Source: Dromaius novaehollandiae (taxonomy: Eukaryota > Chordata > Aves > Casuariiformes > Dromaiidae). From it: a DNA stretch of 64,000 nucleotides. The notes under the pieces are model-generated. The model searched no databases, was not told where the DNA came from, and saw only the letters and a list, made by a program, of their open reading frames with translations. The stretch covers positions 37,160,585-37,224,584 of the forward strand of contig NC_088101.1 in assembly GCF_036370855.1 (NCBI RefSeq). Reading direction: 5' to 3'. A program made the translations under genes and the position numbers. Positions 11,901 through 34,300 of this stretch are shown here, in pieces (position 1 is the stretch's first letter; each line of letters begins with the position of its first letter).

Positions 11901-14184
11901 TTTATATTTATGGGAAGATTTTAGTGTCGTTTGAAAACACTTTGCCTGTTGGAAATTATATTGAATTTTGTTTACACAAAAACAAAGGCTTGCAGCCAAC
12001 GTTCTTGTAGATTTGTAGGCATGAAAATAAGAAATATGAAAAACTGTGTATGGTGTCCTTTATTAAAAGGGCTATTTTTCAGATAAATACCTGACAAATA
12101 TTAATGAAAACTTGATTTACATAGTCTTGTCCTTAGCTTAGTCAGTTACAATTAATGTCACAGGTTCTTTTCAGGTAAGTGACTGAAAACACAAGCAAGA
12201 AGAGATTTCTTAAACTTTCGAAGTGGAAGTCTTTGATCTTTTAAAAGTCATGACTCGATGATCCCCCCCTCCTTCTCCCCCAACCCTCCCATATCAAGTG
12301 ATGATAAAATTGCTACTAGAGCCTGGGGTTCCTCACTCATAGCTTAATTCTTTTAAGAAGACTCTGACCAACTGTCTCATCCGGAAAAGCTTGGATTTTT
12401 GTTGGGAAGATAATTTTTTTGTACTGTTCAAATCCCATGCAGTTTTAGTTATTTTAAGATATGTTTAAGTTGATGCACTTTTAAACTGTCACTCTCTTCA
12501 GGTGTCCTGGCTTGCCTGGATGGGTATATGAATATAGCTCTAGAACAGACAGAAGAATATGTAAATGGACAATTGAAGAACAAGTATGGGGACGCATTTA
12601 TTCGAGGAAATAATGGTAATGCTTTCTCCCTGTATTATTGCTCATAAGAAGATTGCGTTTGATCTTTATTTCTGAATTTGAGGAGTGGCTGAGGTGTAAG
12701 TGGCTGCTTGTAGGCTTTCTTGAAAACCTTAATATATTTATTTTCTGTAGTGCCTCTTTTCAGTGTCTGTGCTCCTCATCATTCCTATGTTCCTTTTTCT
12801 CTCTGAACCTGAAGTTCTTTTAGAGAAGCATGCCCTTTTCTGGCCTTCCTTAGAACTCAATTTCCTGTTGTCTGGCAGGTTTACCCTTGTGTACTTACTG
12901 CCTGCTTAGGTGGCCTCTGCTCCATAGAAGTTCGAGTTTTGCTAAGTAAACCATTTTGTAAATTTACGATACAGTACAGATATTGATAGCAGAAAATCAT
13001 GCTAATACTTAGACTTCAGTATTGAGCCTTTGAATGTCCCAGTGTAGTGGGTGGATTTCAGTCCACTTCCAGGACAATTAACATCCTGCTCCACTACAAG
13101 ACAGACTTGCTTTTAACTATAGATAGAAGAGTACCTCAGGCTGCTGAAATAGGACTGTGGTGTCAGACCCTTAGCTGGGCTGTAATAGCAGGCATGGTAG
13201 GGAGAGGAATATCTAAAAATAAACAGAGGTTCACAAGTCAGATGTGAAGAGACTGGTGGAGAAGGTAAATGAAGCAGAGTTGGACCAAGCTACTCAAGAA
13301 GAAAATGGAGGGAGGGAAAGAGGGAATAAAAAGAATCAAGACCTGAATTCCATGGTACATAAAGAGTCAAGGAGAACATGGTAGCAGTGTGAAAGACATT
13401 ATACTGTCATGGAAGGAGGAACAATCATTGAGTAAGGCCAAGGTTTCTTGCAAGGAATTCGGATTATTAAAATAAGGAGTGCAGTGACAGAGAGCTCCAG
13501 AGAGCTGGAGAATCAATTATGGAAATAATTTATTATAAAAAAAACAAATGGATGAGAGACAGAAGGCTGAAGAACAGGCTGAGCAGAGAAGTGAGACATC
13601 ACAGGTATAGTAGCATGATTTGTATAATTTCCTGTTGTGAGTATTCAAAATGCATTTTTCATGGTTCTAACCCAAAGGAAAAACACTCCTAAAAAGCATA
13701 TGGGAGATGATGTTCTGGTATCACCAGTAAAGTAGGTGGAATATGTCAGCTGCTGTTACATTAGCTTTGCCGTAAGTGCTTGCGATTTCCACCTTTTGTT
13801 GGAACATCAGAACTTGTGTCTGACGCCCTTAATCTCTGCTGCTTAGAAACTCTCTCATGCACTCCTCGGTAATGCTGCAGGATAGCTGGCTGTAGTTTCC
13901 CTCTGTTCAGCCTACATCTGTTGGGGTGTGCGGTTTGGCTGTGAATATAATGCTGAAACAAAATAGTATATAATGTGTAAATTTGATAGCATATCTTGAA
14001 ACCTGATTTTACAAATGTCCTGACTTTGCTTCATGCTGAATAGGATTCATTATGCTTTTATTTTACTAAGCAATGAAAGTTAAATGAACAGCCTTCTGTA
14101 CCTTATTTACCAAGGTGCTCTTACGTGTGTCACTTTCTCCTTTTCACAGTACTCTACATAAGCACACAGAAGAGGAGGATGTGA
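8854..14184 (+). CDS. LSM6: LSM6, U6 snRNA-associated Sm-like protein (three coding exons)
   Basis: Joined coding exons 8854-8947, 12502-12615 and 14150-14184 give 243 nt: 80 residues plus TGA, the usual LSM6 length. Both internal junctions are phase 1, and the sequence runs unbroken from MSLRKQTPSDF to ISTQKRRM, matching the vertebrate protein as I remember it. It is a single Sm fold: Sm1 covers about residues 10-50 (GRPVVVKLNSG, then YRGVLACLDGYMN) and Sm2 about 60-76 (KYGDAFIRGNNVLYIS, with the RNA-contacting RGNN turn). By family knowledge LSM6 is a ring subunit of nuclear LSM2-8, which holds the U6 snRNA 3' end for splicing, and of cytoplasmic LSM1-7, which promotes decapping and decay of mRNA. 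The start follows directly on a pyrimidine-rich acceptor. No frameshift or damaged splice site is seen. Confidence 0.97.
12502..12615 (+). CDS. LSM6: LSM6 coding exon 2
   Basis: Acceptor CACTCTCTTCAG ends at 12501 and donor AATG|GTAATG has its GT at 12616. It carries GVLACLDGYMN through FIRGNN, the end of Sm1 and most of Sm2. Confidence 0.95.
14150..14184 (+). CDS. LSM6: LSM6 coding exon 3 with stop
   Basis: Acceptor TCTCCTTTTCACAG ends at 14149. It encodes VLYISTQKRRM, then TGA at 14182-14184. The 3' UTR follows. Confidence 0.95.
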
Positions 14185-14269
14185 AGATGCCAGGAGGAGG
14201 CTTTTGTACTTCTGAACCTCTCTGAATTGATGAGCCCTATTTGATTTGTAGCTAATAATTGACAGGTGA

Positions 14270-14302
14270 AATAAACAGGTGTTTAAATTTTTTTTTAATA
14301 AA
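14270..14302 (+). terminator. LSM6: LSM6 polyadenylation signals
   Basis: Two canonical AATAAA hexamers, at 14270-14275 and 14297-14302, lie 86-118 nt past the stop codon. They imply a short 3' UTR with cleavage near 14.29-14.33 kb. A further A-rich AATAAA lies near 14380. Confidence 0.7.
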
Positions 14303-15210
14303 TATAAACCAGTGTAAACTTCTGGAATGTTTTTGTTTCAGTTTCAAAGCATTGCTTTGTTCCACTGTATAGAAAAAAATAAAAATGAAGTATGTAGTAG
14401 TGCTGCAAGACTAATTCAAAGCAACAGGTCATTTGATTGGAAAGTAAGCGAGTGCTGCACAATTGCAAATCGGAGCCTTGTGTTGATGGCAAAACTATAG
14501 TTTAACTGAGGTTAGGAAGGGATAAATAATGTATTGGTGAAAATGACATGTCCCGTTTGGAAAACGGAGGGTCAGTTTTAAATACCAAACTGTGGTAAGA
14601 GTCATCAGGTAAAAAGTTCAGCTGCTGACTGTTAAATTAGCCAAAAAATCTTGAACTGTGGATTTGAATCAGGGGATGTAACAGTGACACTTAAACAATA
14701 CGGGTGGAGAAAGAATTGAATCAAATGGAAGAAAAGCCCTGAGGGATAGTGCTGTGCCAGCTGTGGGAGTCGGTCACCAGTGAAAAGCTCTCAGTTGGTA
14801 TGCCAGCACAGCTAGCAGCCGCTTCCATGTCCTACCTCTGCTTCCCACTCCCTCTGCACCCCCCCCACAGTTTTTTTTTTCTTTTTTGAATGTCTCTACA
14901 AAACACAAAGAACTTATTCAATATAAAGCAATTTTAACTAATATCTAAAGGTATTCCTGAAAACAGATGGGGAATCAAAAAAAAAAACACCGAACACTTA
15001 CGTAAACATATCATGTATATCCTGTTGAAATAGTCCATTCTTATTCTCCTCTCTCCTTCCCCCCAACCTAGTACCATACATATACTCTCTTTCTTTACTT
15101 GCTAGCCAGAAATGTGAATGAAAATATTGAGTTCAGTGAGTAAATCCAGTTCAGTTTTACATAGATGCTTCTACCAGTTTGTAAAATATATTTTCTCCTT
15201 TTATTTGCAG

Positions 15211-15340
15211 TCAGCCAAGAAACAAAGTATGGATGTTCAGATACTTCTTAGTCCAAGTGACACTGCACTTAACACCCAGATTTTCAGAATGTTTTCTTGT
15301 TGCTCAGGACAAAGTTACAACTTTGGTATTATGCCTTGTG
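15211..15340 (+). other. candidate exon, unassigned
   Basis: A very good acceptor (TTTTCTCCTTTTATTTGCAG ending at 15210) and an acceptable donor (CTTGTG|GTGAGG, GT at 15341) enclose 130 nt that stay open in phase 0 (beginning SAKKQSMDVQ, ending FGIMPC). I do not recognise the peptide. It could be a lncRNA exon, a distal 5' exon of REELD1, or chance. Confidence 0.25.
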
Positions 15341-17518
15341 GTGAGGTTATTTACCGCTTTTTTTTTTTTTTTTAATGAGTTTTCTGGAGCCGTGCTTTAT
15401 TCTTTGGGCAGTTTGTGTTGCCTTTAGGAACAAGAAATATTTCTAATTGTGGATGAATGAACACAAGACAATTGTGTGACTGTAACATTGGTCCATTCTT
15501 TCCAAGTACCAATAGCTCTAATGCAAATAGGATATAGTAACATTTAATTATCCAAGGGAGGGAATGCAGGTTGCTTTTTTTTTTTTTTTTTTTTTATGAT
15601 CAGGGTATAATTCCAAATTATTCTGCAATTAATAGTTAACCTTTCTACATTAAGTACTTCAGAAACCTCTACAGAGCACACAAATAGAGACACCACTTTA
15701 CAATATGCTTCAATAATTTATCATTTTTTGACAAGGGCTTGAAAAGGGTCCAGGATGTAAGTACAAATCACCAATTTACTCTTCTGTAAGTGACTTCTCT
15801 AAAAAAGAGAAAGATGTGCCTCCAAGAGGAGCATGCAGTTTCTCATTTGTTTTGTCATTTATGTACAGCTGGCAGGTTACTGTGTCCTTTCATTCCCTGT
15901 TTTAAGAGTAGTTAGTGCTATTTATTCTTTCTCTTTTCCTCCTCCACCTTTCTTTCCCTTATCCACCACTGTGGCTACATATTTCGCATAAGATTTGCTT
16001 TATTCCCAAGACTTTGCATCTCCAATTTTGTAATTGCAGTTCTGTTTCTACAAGCCTAGTTACAGAACAGCTTTCAATTGTGATCTGCTACTTCAAAAGG
16101 TAGTTCTGAAATATCATCTAAATGCATGGTCTGCTCACCCATATTAAACACTGAACTTTGTAAATACTGTAGTTTAAATGCTGAGATTTTTTAATGTAAT
16201 CTAGATCATGAATTTGATGAAATGAATGAAGTAGGGAGTACTATTTCAGTGGTGAAAAATGTATCGGGCACTACTCACCATTTGAGGTAGATAAGAAATT
16301 TCATGTTAAAGAGGAACCATTGCAATCCATATTTAAATTTCAACAGAAAAGGAATTAAACATCTAATTTGCACAATTGCTGACCGTTATGTACATACTGC
16401 AAGCCTTAATTCAATTTTCAGCCCCTGTGTTTAAATGAAGTGAATATTTAATCTTGTTTTCAATTAGGCATTATAATGTTTGGATATAGTTCATTTAAAG
16501 TTGGTTAGAACATTCATCTTGGATTTATTTTACTTATTTTTTAGATTTTGTTTTCACTTACTATGTTCTGGATCACAACATACCAGTTGTAAGTAAATCA
16601 GACACTGTGGACAGTCAGTATCCAACATTTAAGGTGAACTATCCCATTATATATGTTTGTAAACATGAAAGTAGTGTATTTCAGAAACTCTTGATACTTA
16701 AAAATGACTCAACCTAATTTATAAAATTCTCTTTCTGTTGGGAGAAGGACCAAGAGTGACTACATGCACTTTCTATGTTCTTAAAATTTCTATACTTACA
16801 ATTCTTACGATTTTCTATACTCTTTCTGTACTCTTACTCTTCTTAAAAGCGTATTTCACATACAGAGACAATATTAGATACTAATGCTCATGCCCTTCAT
16901 GTTATTTAGTTTACTATATTGTAATCCTCTTGCCCCAGTATTTGTGTATAAAGCAATTTTCCTTGTGGATTGAGCAGACAGTATATCATAGTTGAAAAAA
17001 TATCTAGTGAGTCTAGGTGAGGATTGAAAGTGACACATTCCTTTAGCAATTTAAAAGCACTTGTCCATAGGAGAAATCACTTGTCTTAGAAAAGAGCATC
17101 CAAAATGAGCAAACAAAAAATTTCATGTGGTTCAGAGAATGAAGCTGTATTTATGTACCTAAGTAGTAATTTTATGTGATGGGATCACTTCAGAAACGAA
17201 GGCCATTCAGCCACTGCCCCCCTCCTAACCCCTTCTCAAGCTTTCAGTTCAGACAGCCTCTAGAAGAACAGTAACTCTGGATATGCTAAATCCCCTCATC
17301 CAGTGTAAAAGCTTCTCATAAAAATCAGAATTGAAAAGCCAAACTAAGTCACATCTCCTTACACAAGAGCCTGGCCAGGAGTGACAATGCACCCTATTCT
17401 CTGGGAGCAAAAGAAAGCAAGGCAGGAGGAAGGGACTAAATACTTACTGGGTGGTAGAGGGGTCTGTGCAGTCAGAAGTCACGTTATTACTGAGGCCTGC
17501 AGCACCCTCGAGTGCCCC

Positions 17519-17526
17519 TATATAAA
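17519..17526 (+). promoter_or_regulatory. TATA-box-like element
   Basis: TATATAAA followed by GGG is a near-ideal TATA box, sitting just after a GC-richer CCCTCGAGTGCCCC stretch. It would place a start near 17.55 kb on the plus strand, but no transcript can be assigned. On the minus strand a full-consensus donor (CCCA|GTAAGTA, GT at 17447-17446) lies close by. Confidence 0.25.
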
Positions 17527-19070
17527 GGGAGCAGAGCATGCTAGGAAAGGTTTGCTTTAAAGGCATATTCACTGGTGACCAGTCAGTTTTACAATTTGTT
17601 TGCCACCTGGTTCCTAGTTCGAAGGGAATTGTATGAAAATTGCTCCGTACATTATTTATTTGAATTCTTTCCATCTTTTTTATGATGTTAAAATGACAAA
17701 ACAGCTATCCAGAATCCATTTGGATATTACTTGCCCATTAAGTCTTAAGGTTCATACTCAGTTCTAAAACCAGGTTTTGCAACACCCTTAGCCTGACAAA
17801 TGTAGATTTAAGCTGCATTGTTCACAATAGTCAAAAATGTGTGGAAGCATTTTCAAGTTGACAGTCTTAGAACATTTGAATGATGGTACCAAAGCAATGT
17901 CTGCATCTCCGAGGTGCCAGCCCATGCCTGCGGCTAGTTCCAGCTCATTGTCGTTTTTGAAAGCAAATAAATTGCAGAGCCAGTAGTTTTAAAGTCTGAA
18001 GTTCCTGTGCCAAACTGTTCTCCAAGGCACAGGAGTTGGACAAGAGTAAGCTTTTCCTGACCTGTGCAGCTTATGGTACCAAATAAAAGGTTTTTTTAGG
18101 CTGAATTTTTAAGTGAATGAGGCTCACGAGGCCACATTATATATTGGATGTGTGTGTGTGTGTATATGTATCAGTTCATTTCCACCAGTAACGTGAATCT
18201 ACTTGCCAACTTCAGTTTGATAGAGGAATAGCAAAAAGAGACAACGGGATAGAAACGGTCTTGCTAATGCTTTTACTAGAAGGTCAGTAGCTTCCTTCTA
18301 AATAGATATCAGAAAAATATCCTCTCTCCCCTGCCCTCTCAGACACAGAGCCACAGACATGCGCAGATCAGCCTTGAGATGCCAACTGGTTGGTGTTGTC
18401 CTTCATTCTGCCTGTGGAACTACTTTGTGTTTTTAACCTCTCTTCCTCTCCATTTAAATGTTGGACACCACTGTTAGTTTTAAAGATGACATGAAAATTT
18501 CTCAAATAAAATGGTGCTTCCCGGTTTGTCAGTTTAATGATCAGTTCCTTGCGATCTGGACTTAACTAACTTGCCACCTCCAACCTCTGTACTTGTTGAT
18601 CAATCTGTCCACTCATCTAACGCCCAAAACATTGTTTCAAGGAGTGAGGTGGCTACTGGCTCACCAGGAAAAACTGCTTACTGGTTATAACCCTGATTAT
18701 CGTGCAGTATCAAAGCATTTCTCAACCTGTCAGTGAAGTAACCAACTTACTCTTGTGTGACAGCACTGGGTTGCTTACATCCATGCCCACGTTACATACT
18801 GTTCTCCACTGCAGCTGCACCACACCTGCTGCCTCTGTTGTGTCCCCAATGATGTGGAGATGCAGAAGAAATCTGTAAGAATGAGAAAATTTCTGCATCA
18901 AAGAGCTTGGAATATTACTGATTCACAATCTTCCTGTGCACTACATCGATGAAATTTCAAGTTACACGGTCTGTAGTTTATCTCAGTTATCAAGCTATTA
19001 CCGAGCATGCGCTATTTTCTCTAATACTATTTTAAAATCCTAGCTGAGGGTTTGTTTTCCTCTCTTCTAG

Positions 19071-19109
19071 AAATCTGCTACACAAACGCTGCTGAGAAAA
19101 CAATTAACA
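19071..19109 (+). other. candidate 39-nt exon, unassigned
   Basis: The acceptor (TTTGTTTTCCTCTCTTCTAG ending at 19070) and donor (TTAACA|GTAAGTTG) are both strong. The 39 nt are a multiple of three and open in two phases (for example KSATQTLLRKQLT in phase 0). It may be an untranslated or alternative 5' exon of REELD1, whose first coding exon seems to begin with an acceptor right at its ATG. Confidence 0.35.
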
Positions 19110-20411
19110 GTAAGTTGTCTTATGTCCCCTTCTCCATGCCAGCTTCCTACTCACACAGAAATTTATGTCAGGAAAAAGCCAAACTCTCTCTAGTGACAGC
19201 AGTGACATGTGATCTTTTCTTGTCTGTGTCTGGGCCCCATTGTCGGAATGATATGCAGAGCCTGGCTGAGCTCAAATGACTCCAGTAGGTCAAAGCTCTG
19301 TCCAGAAAAGGCTGAGGCAATGCTGTCCTGTTGGGTAATGCAACCAAAGGCTACGGAGAGGACTGTATTTCTTATTGGAAACATATGCCTGTCATCTGGC
19401 ATTAGAACTTGCAGTTCGAGGCTGCTGGTAGGTGCTCATGTCATAATAATGACTGTGACAGGATTTTTCCATCTGTAAGTGGAAGATGATTGTAACATTT
19501 GGTTTGGCTGCAGCTTTGAAACCACTGAGTTCTCGGCTTAAGAGCAGGCGGTGAGGATGAACTGTGCATAAGACTGTATTTCAAATCAGCCCAGCAATTA
19601 GAGCTCTGTCCATGCAGCACTGTGCAGATCTCTCAGAGCTAATTCTGAATGAAGCTGGTATACGTGCATATAATACCTGCATGGAAACATGCAGCCGTTA
19701 GGTCCAGTTAACTCCAGCTTCAGATGTGAGCAGAGCCACTTTAGTGCTGTGTTACATCCTACGCTGTTACAGCTGGGTTGGTTCTGGATCAAATTTGTTG
19801 GAAGCTCTTCTGCTTTCTCCCCATATCTGTGTGGAGGAGGCACAGCCTCATGATGCAGAGTGCTGACCTCGAGCAGCAGCTCTAGATCTGAACACCTGAC
19901 GCTGCTGCTTCGGGCTTTGCACTCTCCCGGTGCTGGTTTTCCCCTCAGGTGAAAGCCCCTGGAGAAATGGACCTTACTGGAAATTGCATAATGAAAACTT
20001 CGGCTCAGTGCACAGCAGCAACTGAAGAAGACCATGCAGTGCTCTAACACCATGCTGTGATTCAGAGACAGACACTTACCTGGAATATTATTTTCAGATC
20101 TTGTCACTCTTTATCAGAATGGCTGCAACAGGTTGGGTGCGTTCAAATATTTTCCCTATAGACAGTCAGAGGTCTGGCACCGCTTCTGTATTACACTGGA
20201 ATTAAAAGGAAGGAATAGTTTAACTTAGGAATAAGTTAATAAGGAATAGCCACAAAAGACTGGCTGGTTTCAAGAAAGGATTACTCATTAATATAGCATT
20301 ATTTTAATGTACTCATTTTTTATACATAAAATATGGGCAATGGCAAACTGGAATAGAAGCAATAATGCAAACTATCCCCCCTGCAACTACTACAACTAAG
20401 ACTCTCTTTCC

Positions 20412-20490
20412 AAAGAAAGAAAGAAAAAAAAGAGAAAGCAAAAGAAAGAAAAAGTGAAAGACAGAGAGAGAGAGAAAGCAAGAAAGAGCA
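20412..20490 (+). repeat. GA/GAAA-rich simple repeat
   Basis: An almost pure purine tract of GAAA and GA units about 80 bp long. It is simple-sequence DNA that produces a spurious Ser/Phe/Leu-rich frame on the other strand. Confidence 0.8.
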
Positions 20491-21779
20491 TTCTATCTTG
20501 AAATTCAGTGGATTTAAGCCCTTCCTGAGACACAGGGGAGAGAGGTCTGCTGAGAGCCCACTGCAACCAGGCTCCATATTTTTAAAACAGTTAAACAGAT
20601 GAAAGTGGTCATATCTCAGAGCCAACCCAGCATCTTGTTTTGCTTCTGAAAAAAGCCTGTAGGTTAGGGAAGACAATTGAGAACAGTGCTAATAGATGGG
20701 GATTCTGCCTTCAGTTTTCGGGAGAAGCCCCAGGCAGAGTTCCTCACAGCATCTAGTCTGGCAGTGGCATGAACAACAGTGGCCAAAGCTGTGTGTGTAA
20801 AAAGATCTGAATTTTCCAGCCTGGCAAATATACACGGGTACTCTTGGTCACAGAGAAAACTGAGACTGCCTAAAGCAGCCCACAGATACTCTCCTTAAGT
20901 GTTGCTGTCCCTTGCCCTGTGCTTAAGGAAGCTTTGCTAATCTCCAGATCCAGCGGCTCCAATCCATCTATTCGCCTGAGACACAGCAACACACCAGGAG
21001 TCAGAATTAGATGCCCTTCCTGAATTTGTGGCATTCACTGTCGAAAAGCAACAAAGTATTTCTTTTATTAACACACTGGTTTCATACAGAACAGATGTTT
21101 ACCCAAGTTTGTGCGTAGCACACATTCAGCTATGTCTGTTTTCAAGCTTTTTGGCTAAGGCAAGTAGTCATTGTTCTTATCAGTGACTGAGGACAAAAGG
21201 GTGAGGTAAGGACAGGGCGGCAGCTTTTAATAGAGTTTCCTGGCTCTGGTGGGTTTGTCAGATGTTAACAGTTACTCCTGGCACGGCTGGTGCAGGATGC
21301 ACAGTCCAATGATTTCTAGCAGAATTTTGCTTTTACTGTCAAGTAACTCCCATGTAAACACGAGTGACAAGACATTCAGATCAGAGGGTATCACAGGCTA
21401 ACGGGAGGGGGCTTGGCTTTGTTTTGAAAATCTTCAGTTGTGGAAGGGGATGTAGGGAGAGGGAATGAGGGGAGGGTAGCAGGCACAAGAAAAACTCCTC
21501 TCCTGCTGCGCCGCTGTAGAGGAGTTTCAGGCTATCCCGTACAAAACCCGTGGCTTGGTGCTGTCCCCCCCACCGTGCTAGCTGCCTTCATTTTCTTTGC
21601 AGAAGCTTGGAGATAATAAAAGTGGCGGGTGGGATATGAAGAGGAAAACTAATACGATTAAGGCTGGATTGGGGCATTGACAGAGAGTTCCTGCAGGTCC
21701 TGGGTATTAGCAGTAACAGCTGCTGCACTTCCCATTAGAGGAGAAAGTGAAGAACTTTCCTGAAAGGATGTTTCTCTGG

Positions 21780-21990
21780 CAGGCTGAGGGCAGCAACGGC
21801 AGCGAGGCCGGCGGAGTGCGTGTCCGAGGTAAGCGAGCCGCGCCGGCACGGCCCAGGACTGCGCGGGCCCCGGGGGGCTGAGGCCTCCCTCCCTGCCCTG
21901 CACTGCGAAGGGCGCAGGCACGCGAGCGGGGGGGAGAGGCAGGGGGAGCCGCCGATGCCGCCTGGGCAGCTCCGGGGAAAAAGAAGTGCT
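21780..21990 (+). promoter_or_regulatory. small CpG island, possible REELD1 promoter/first exon
   Basis: About 200 bp rich in G, C and CpG lies 1.5 kb upstream of the REELD1 start codon. A good plus-strand donor (CGAG|GTAAGC, GT at 21829) could join a first exon ending at 21828 to the acceptor at 23527, immediately before the REELD1 ATG. Position and direction favour a REELD1 promoter, but the assignment is inference. Confidence 0.4.
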
Positions 21991-23527
21991 GCTCAGAGGT
22001 ACTTCTATGAGCTCCCGAGAGAAATCACATCCAGCAAGGGAGACTGAAGCGTATCTAGAGGAGAGGCTCACTCCGCGAGAATGAGGGCATCCCACCCATG
22101 GTGCTGTAGGGGCCTGACTATTTTGTGACGGCTCCTCTGAATCCCACAAGCATCTCTGGCACGCAGCTGATCGGAGCGATGATGCTGCATAGTAGATAGT
22201 TAAACTACATCCATCTGCCCCCTGCTTGAGGCTGGGAACAAACAGTTTCATGTGCAGTTTTTTAGAGTCAGCTGGCAAGTTTCAGAAGTGATATAAATGG
22301 AGGTGCAAGCTAGACCTCCTCAGCCTAATTTCCTTTGATTTATTTACATCTACTTACTGACTGAGCGTAAGGTGACCTGAGCCAGGAAAATTTGCACATT
22401 GAGAAGATTGTAGAAAGAGCTACATTAAAAGCTGCACAACCTGCTTTAAGATTTACATTACCACTCACAATAAATACTGTGTGCTCATTCTTCATCTTCA
22501 CTTTCAAATGTGCACTGAAAAACAAGAACAATAAAATCCAATCCATCCATCCAATCTGCAAATATCTTGTGCCAGCCACCAAATCTGAGAGATACTGAAG
22601 ACATGGCATATAGAAATTATTAAACTTCTGTAATGTCAAGAAAAATGTTTGCTCAGATTAAATACTGGAGAATAAGGAGAAATCTTAGCATTAGCCAAAA
22701 TAGCTACATGTTTATCTTAGGCTTCTAGTGCTAGTTTCAAAGATAGTATCTCCGATGTCTCATAATCAACAAAGAGCTTTGACAGAGAAGGACAAAGTAA
22801 AATGCTGCTGGAATGTCAAATACGGGTGGTATAGTTAGCACAGACTTTCTGGCGGTCGCAGGCAACCCCGCATCTCCAAGACTTGAAGCACTGACTGCTA
22901 GAAGATGTTTTGTGCTTACACAGGTCACAGCGAGGTGCAGAGATGATGTGTTCTCCCTCCCTGCACACGGCCAGGCAGCAATGGGACGCAGCTCTGTGCT
23001 GTCTCTGCCTGCCAGTGAGCAGGGAGAGGCTCTGCTGTAGCACAAACCTTGCGAGGAACTGGGCACGGCTCGGTTTCCACAGAGTGGCTCTACAGATCTA
23101 AGGGATAGATATTTCCCCCTTCTCTCCTCATTGAGCAAGTTGTATATGTGGGCTGGGAATGGCAGAGAGTGCCGAGCTGACTTGTGAGCATGTCAGTACA
23201 GAGCCTTCTCCTCCTGTTAAACACAACGAGAATTTTTAGAGCAAGTGTGCCTCAGCTATTCACTCAATGAATGACTTCACAAGAAATGCATTCTCTTGTG
23301 GGGTCTCTCCCTCCCAGCCTCAACAATTTACTTCAAAATGTGAAATTTGTGGATTGCCAGAGAGGCTCCACATACCACAGAGATCATTTATTCTCCTTCA
23401 TTCAAAGGCTGTGGGAAAGGCTGTTCTAGAGCTCAGTTAATTCAAAGGTGACAGACACGCTTGTGGAGTGCAGCTGCCAGAAGTCACTGCTTTGAAGTTA
23501 ACTCGCCTGTTGTTTTACTGATGTAAG

Positions 23528-33538
<10,011 letters not shown>

Positions 33539-34243
33539 ACATCCGCAACACTTAAAACAGTGCTGTGTAGTTGAGCCAGCTGCTTGTGTAGGTGAATATG
33601 ACTAATGCCTAACACAGATTATAGGAAGCAGTAGTGTATCTCCTGTATGTGCAGCCATATAGATAAACAAATTCTAGCCAGGAAATGGTGGGGAGGTGCA
33701 TGTTTGTTTCGATCATGATACAGATGCAGTGAGTTCAGACAGAGGTGTTAGTCAAAAAAATCTAAATTACAGCTGCTAAGAAAATGTAAGCAGATAGATT
33801 GTTCTGTGTGTTACACTTATCACAGTTAATGTTGTACACCTGCTCATTAACTGTGTCTTTGCAGCCATTACACTTTCTCTGTTGCCTTAAGGGTGTAGCC
33901 GAAAATAGAAAATTTTCTTCTGCACTGTGGTGTTGTCTCCTGTTTAATCTCAGCAAAAGTTTCTAGTGTTATGTTTTCCTCTCCTTTCTAGGACCCAGAA
34001 ACCCCTGATTTAAACCACCATTCTCATTTAGAAGTTTATACATTTGATTCTGTGCATTTGATATTTCTCAGATCACAAAATACTTGCCAGCGGATTTTAA
34101 GTTCCTATTTGAAAACAAAAAGCAATAGCTCATTAGTGGAGAACACCGATCGGAAGAATGCAGGTGCTCCTCACATTGCTGCATTGATCTATGAGAATGA
34201 AACACAGGGTGGCAGACACCCGCTTTTGGGGGAGAAACATGTC

Positions 34244-34300
34244 TCCTCATCAGGTGCAAATGGAAGAAAACCTTTCCTATCCATTTGCACCTGATGAGGA
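34244..34300 (+). repeat. 21-bp perfect inverted repeat with 15-nt loop
   Basis: Arm 34244-34264 (starts TCCTCATCAGG) is the exact reverse complement of arm 34280-34300 (ends CCTGATGAGGA), separated by 15 nt. RNA from either strand would form a 21-bp perfect hairpin. It lies about 0.7 kb past the REELD1 stop, probably within its 3' UTR. Confidence 0.97.

Larger units (their letters stand above)
14340..23527. other. LSM6-REELD1 intergenic region
   Basis: About 9 kb of AT-rich sequence without a recognisable protein-coding gene. It holds poly-T runs (T16 at 15358-15373, T21 at 15575-15595), a short TG/TA tract near 18150, a GA-rich stretch at 20412-20490, a TATA-like box at 17.5 kb, two well-bordered exon candidates and a small CpG island at 21.8 kb. 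The 169-codon minus-strand frame at 19598-20107 has no recognisable domain. Confidence 0.5.

Noticed and set aside
19598-20107. 169-codon minus-strand open frame
   Set aside because: No recognisable domain, no promoter or splice context, ordinary composition; likely chance.
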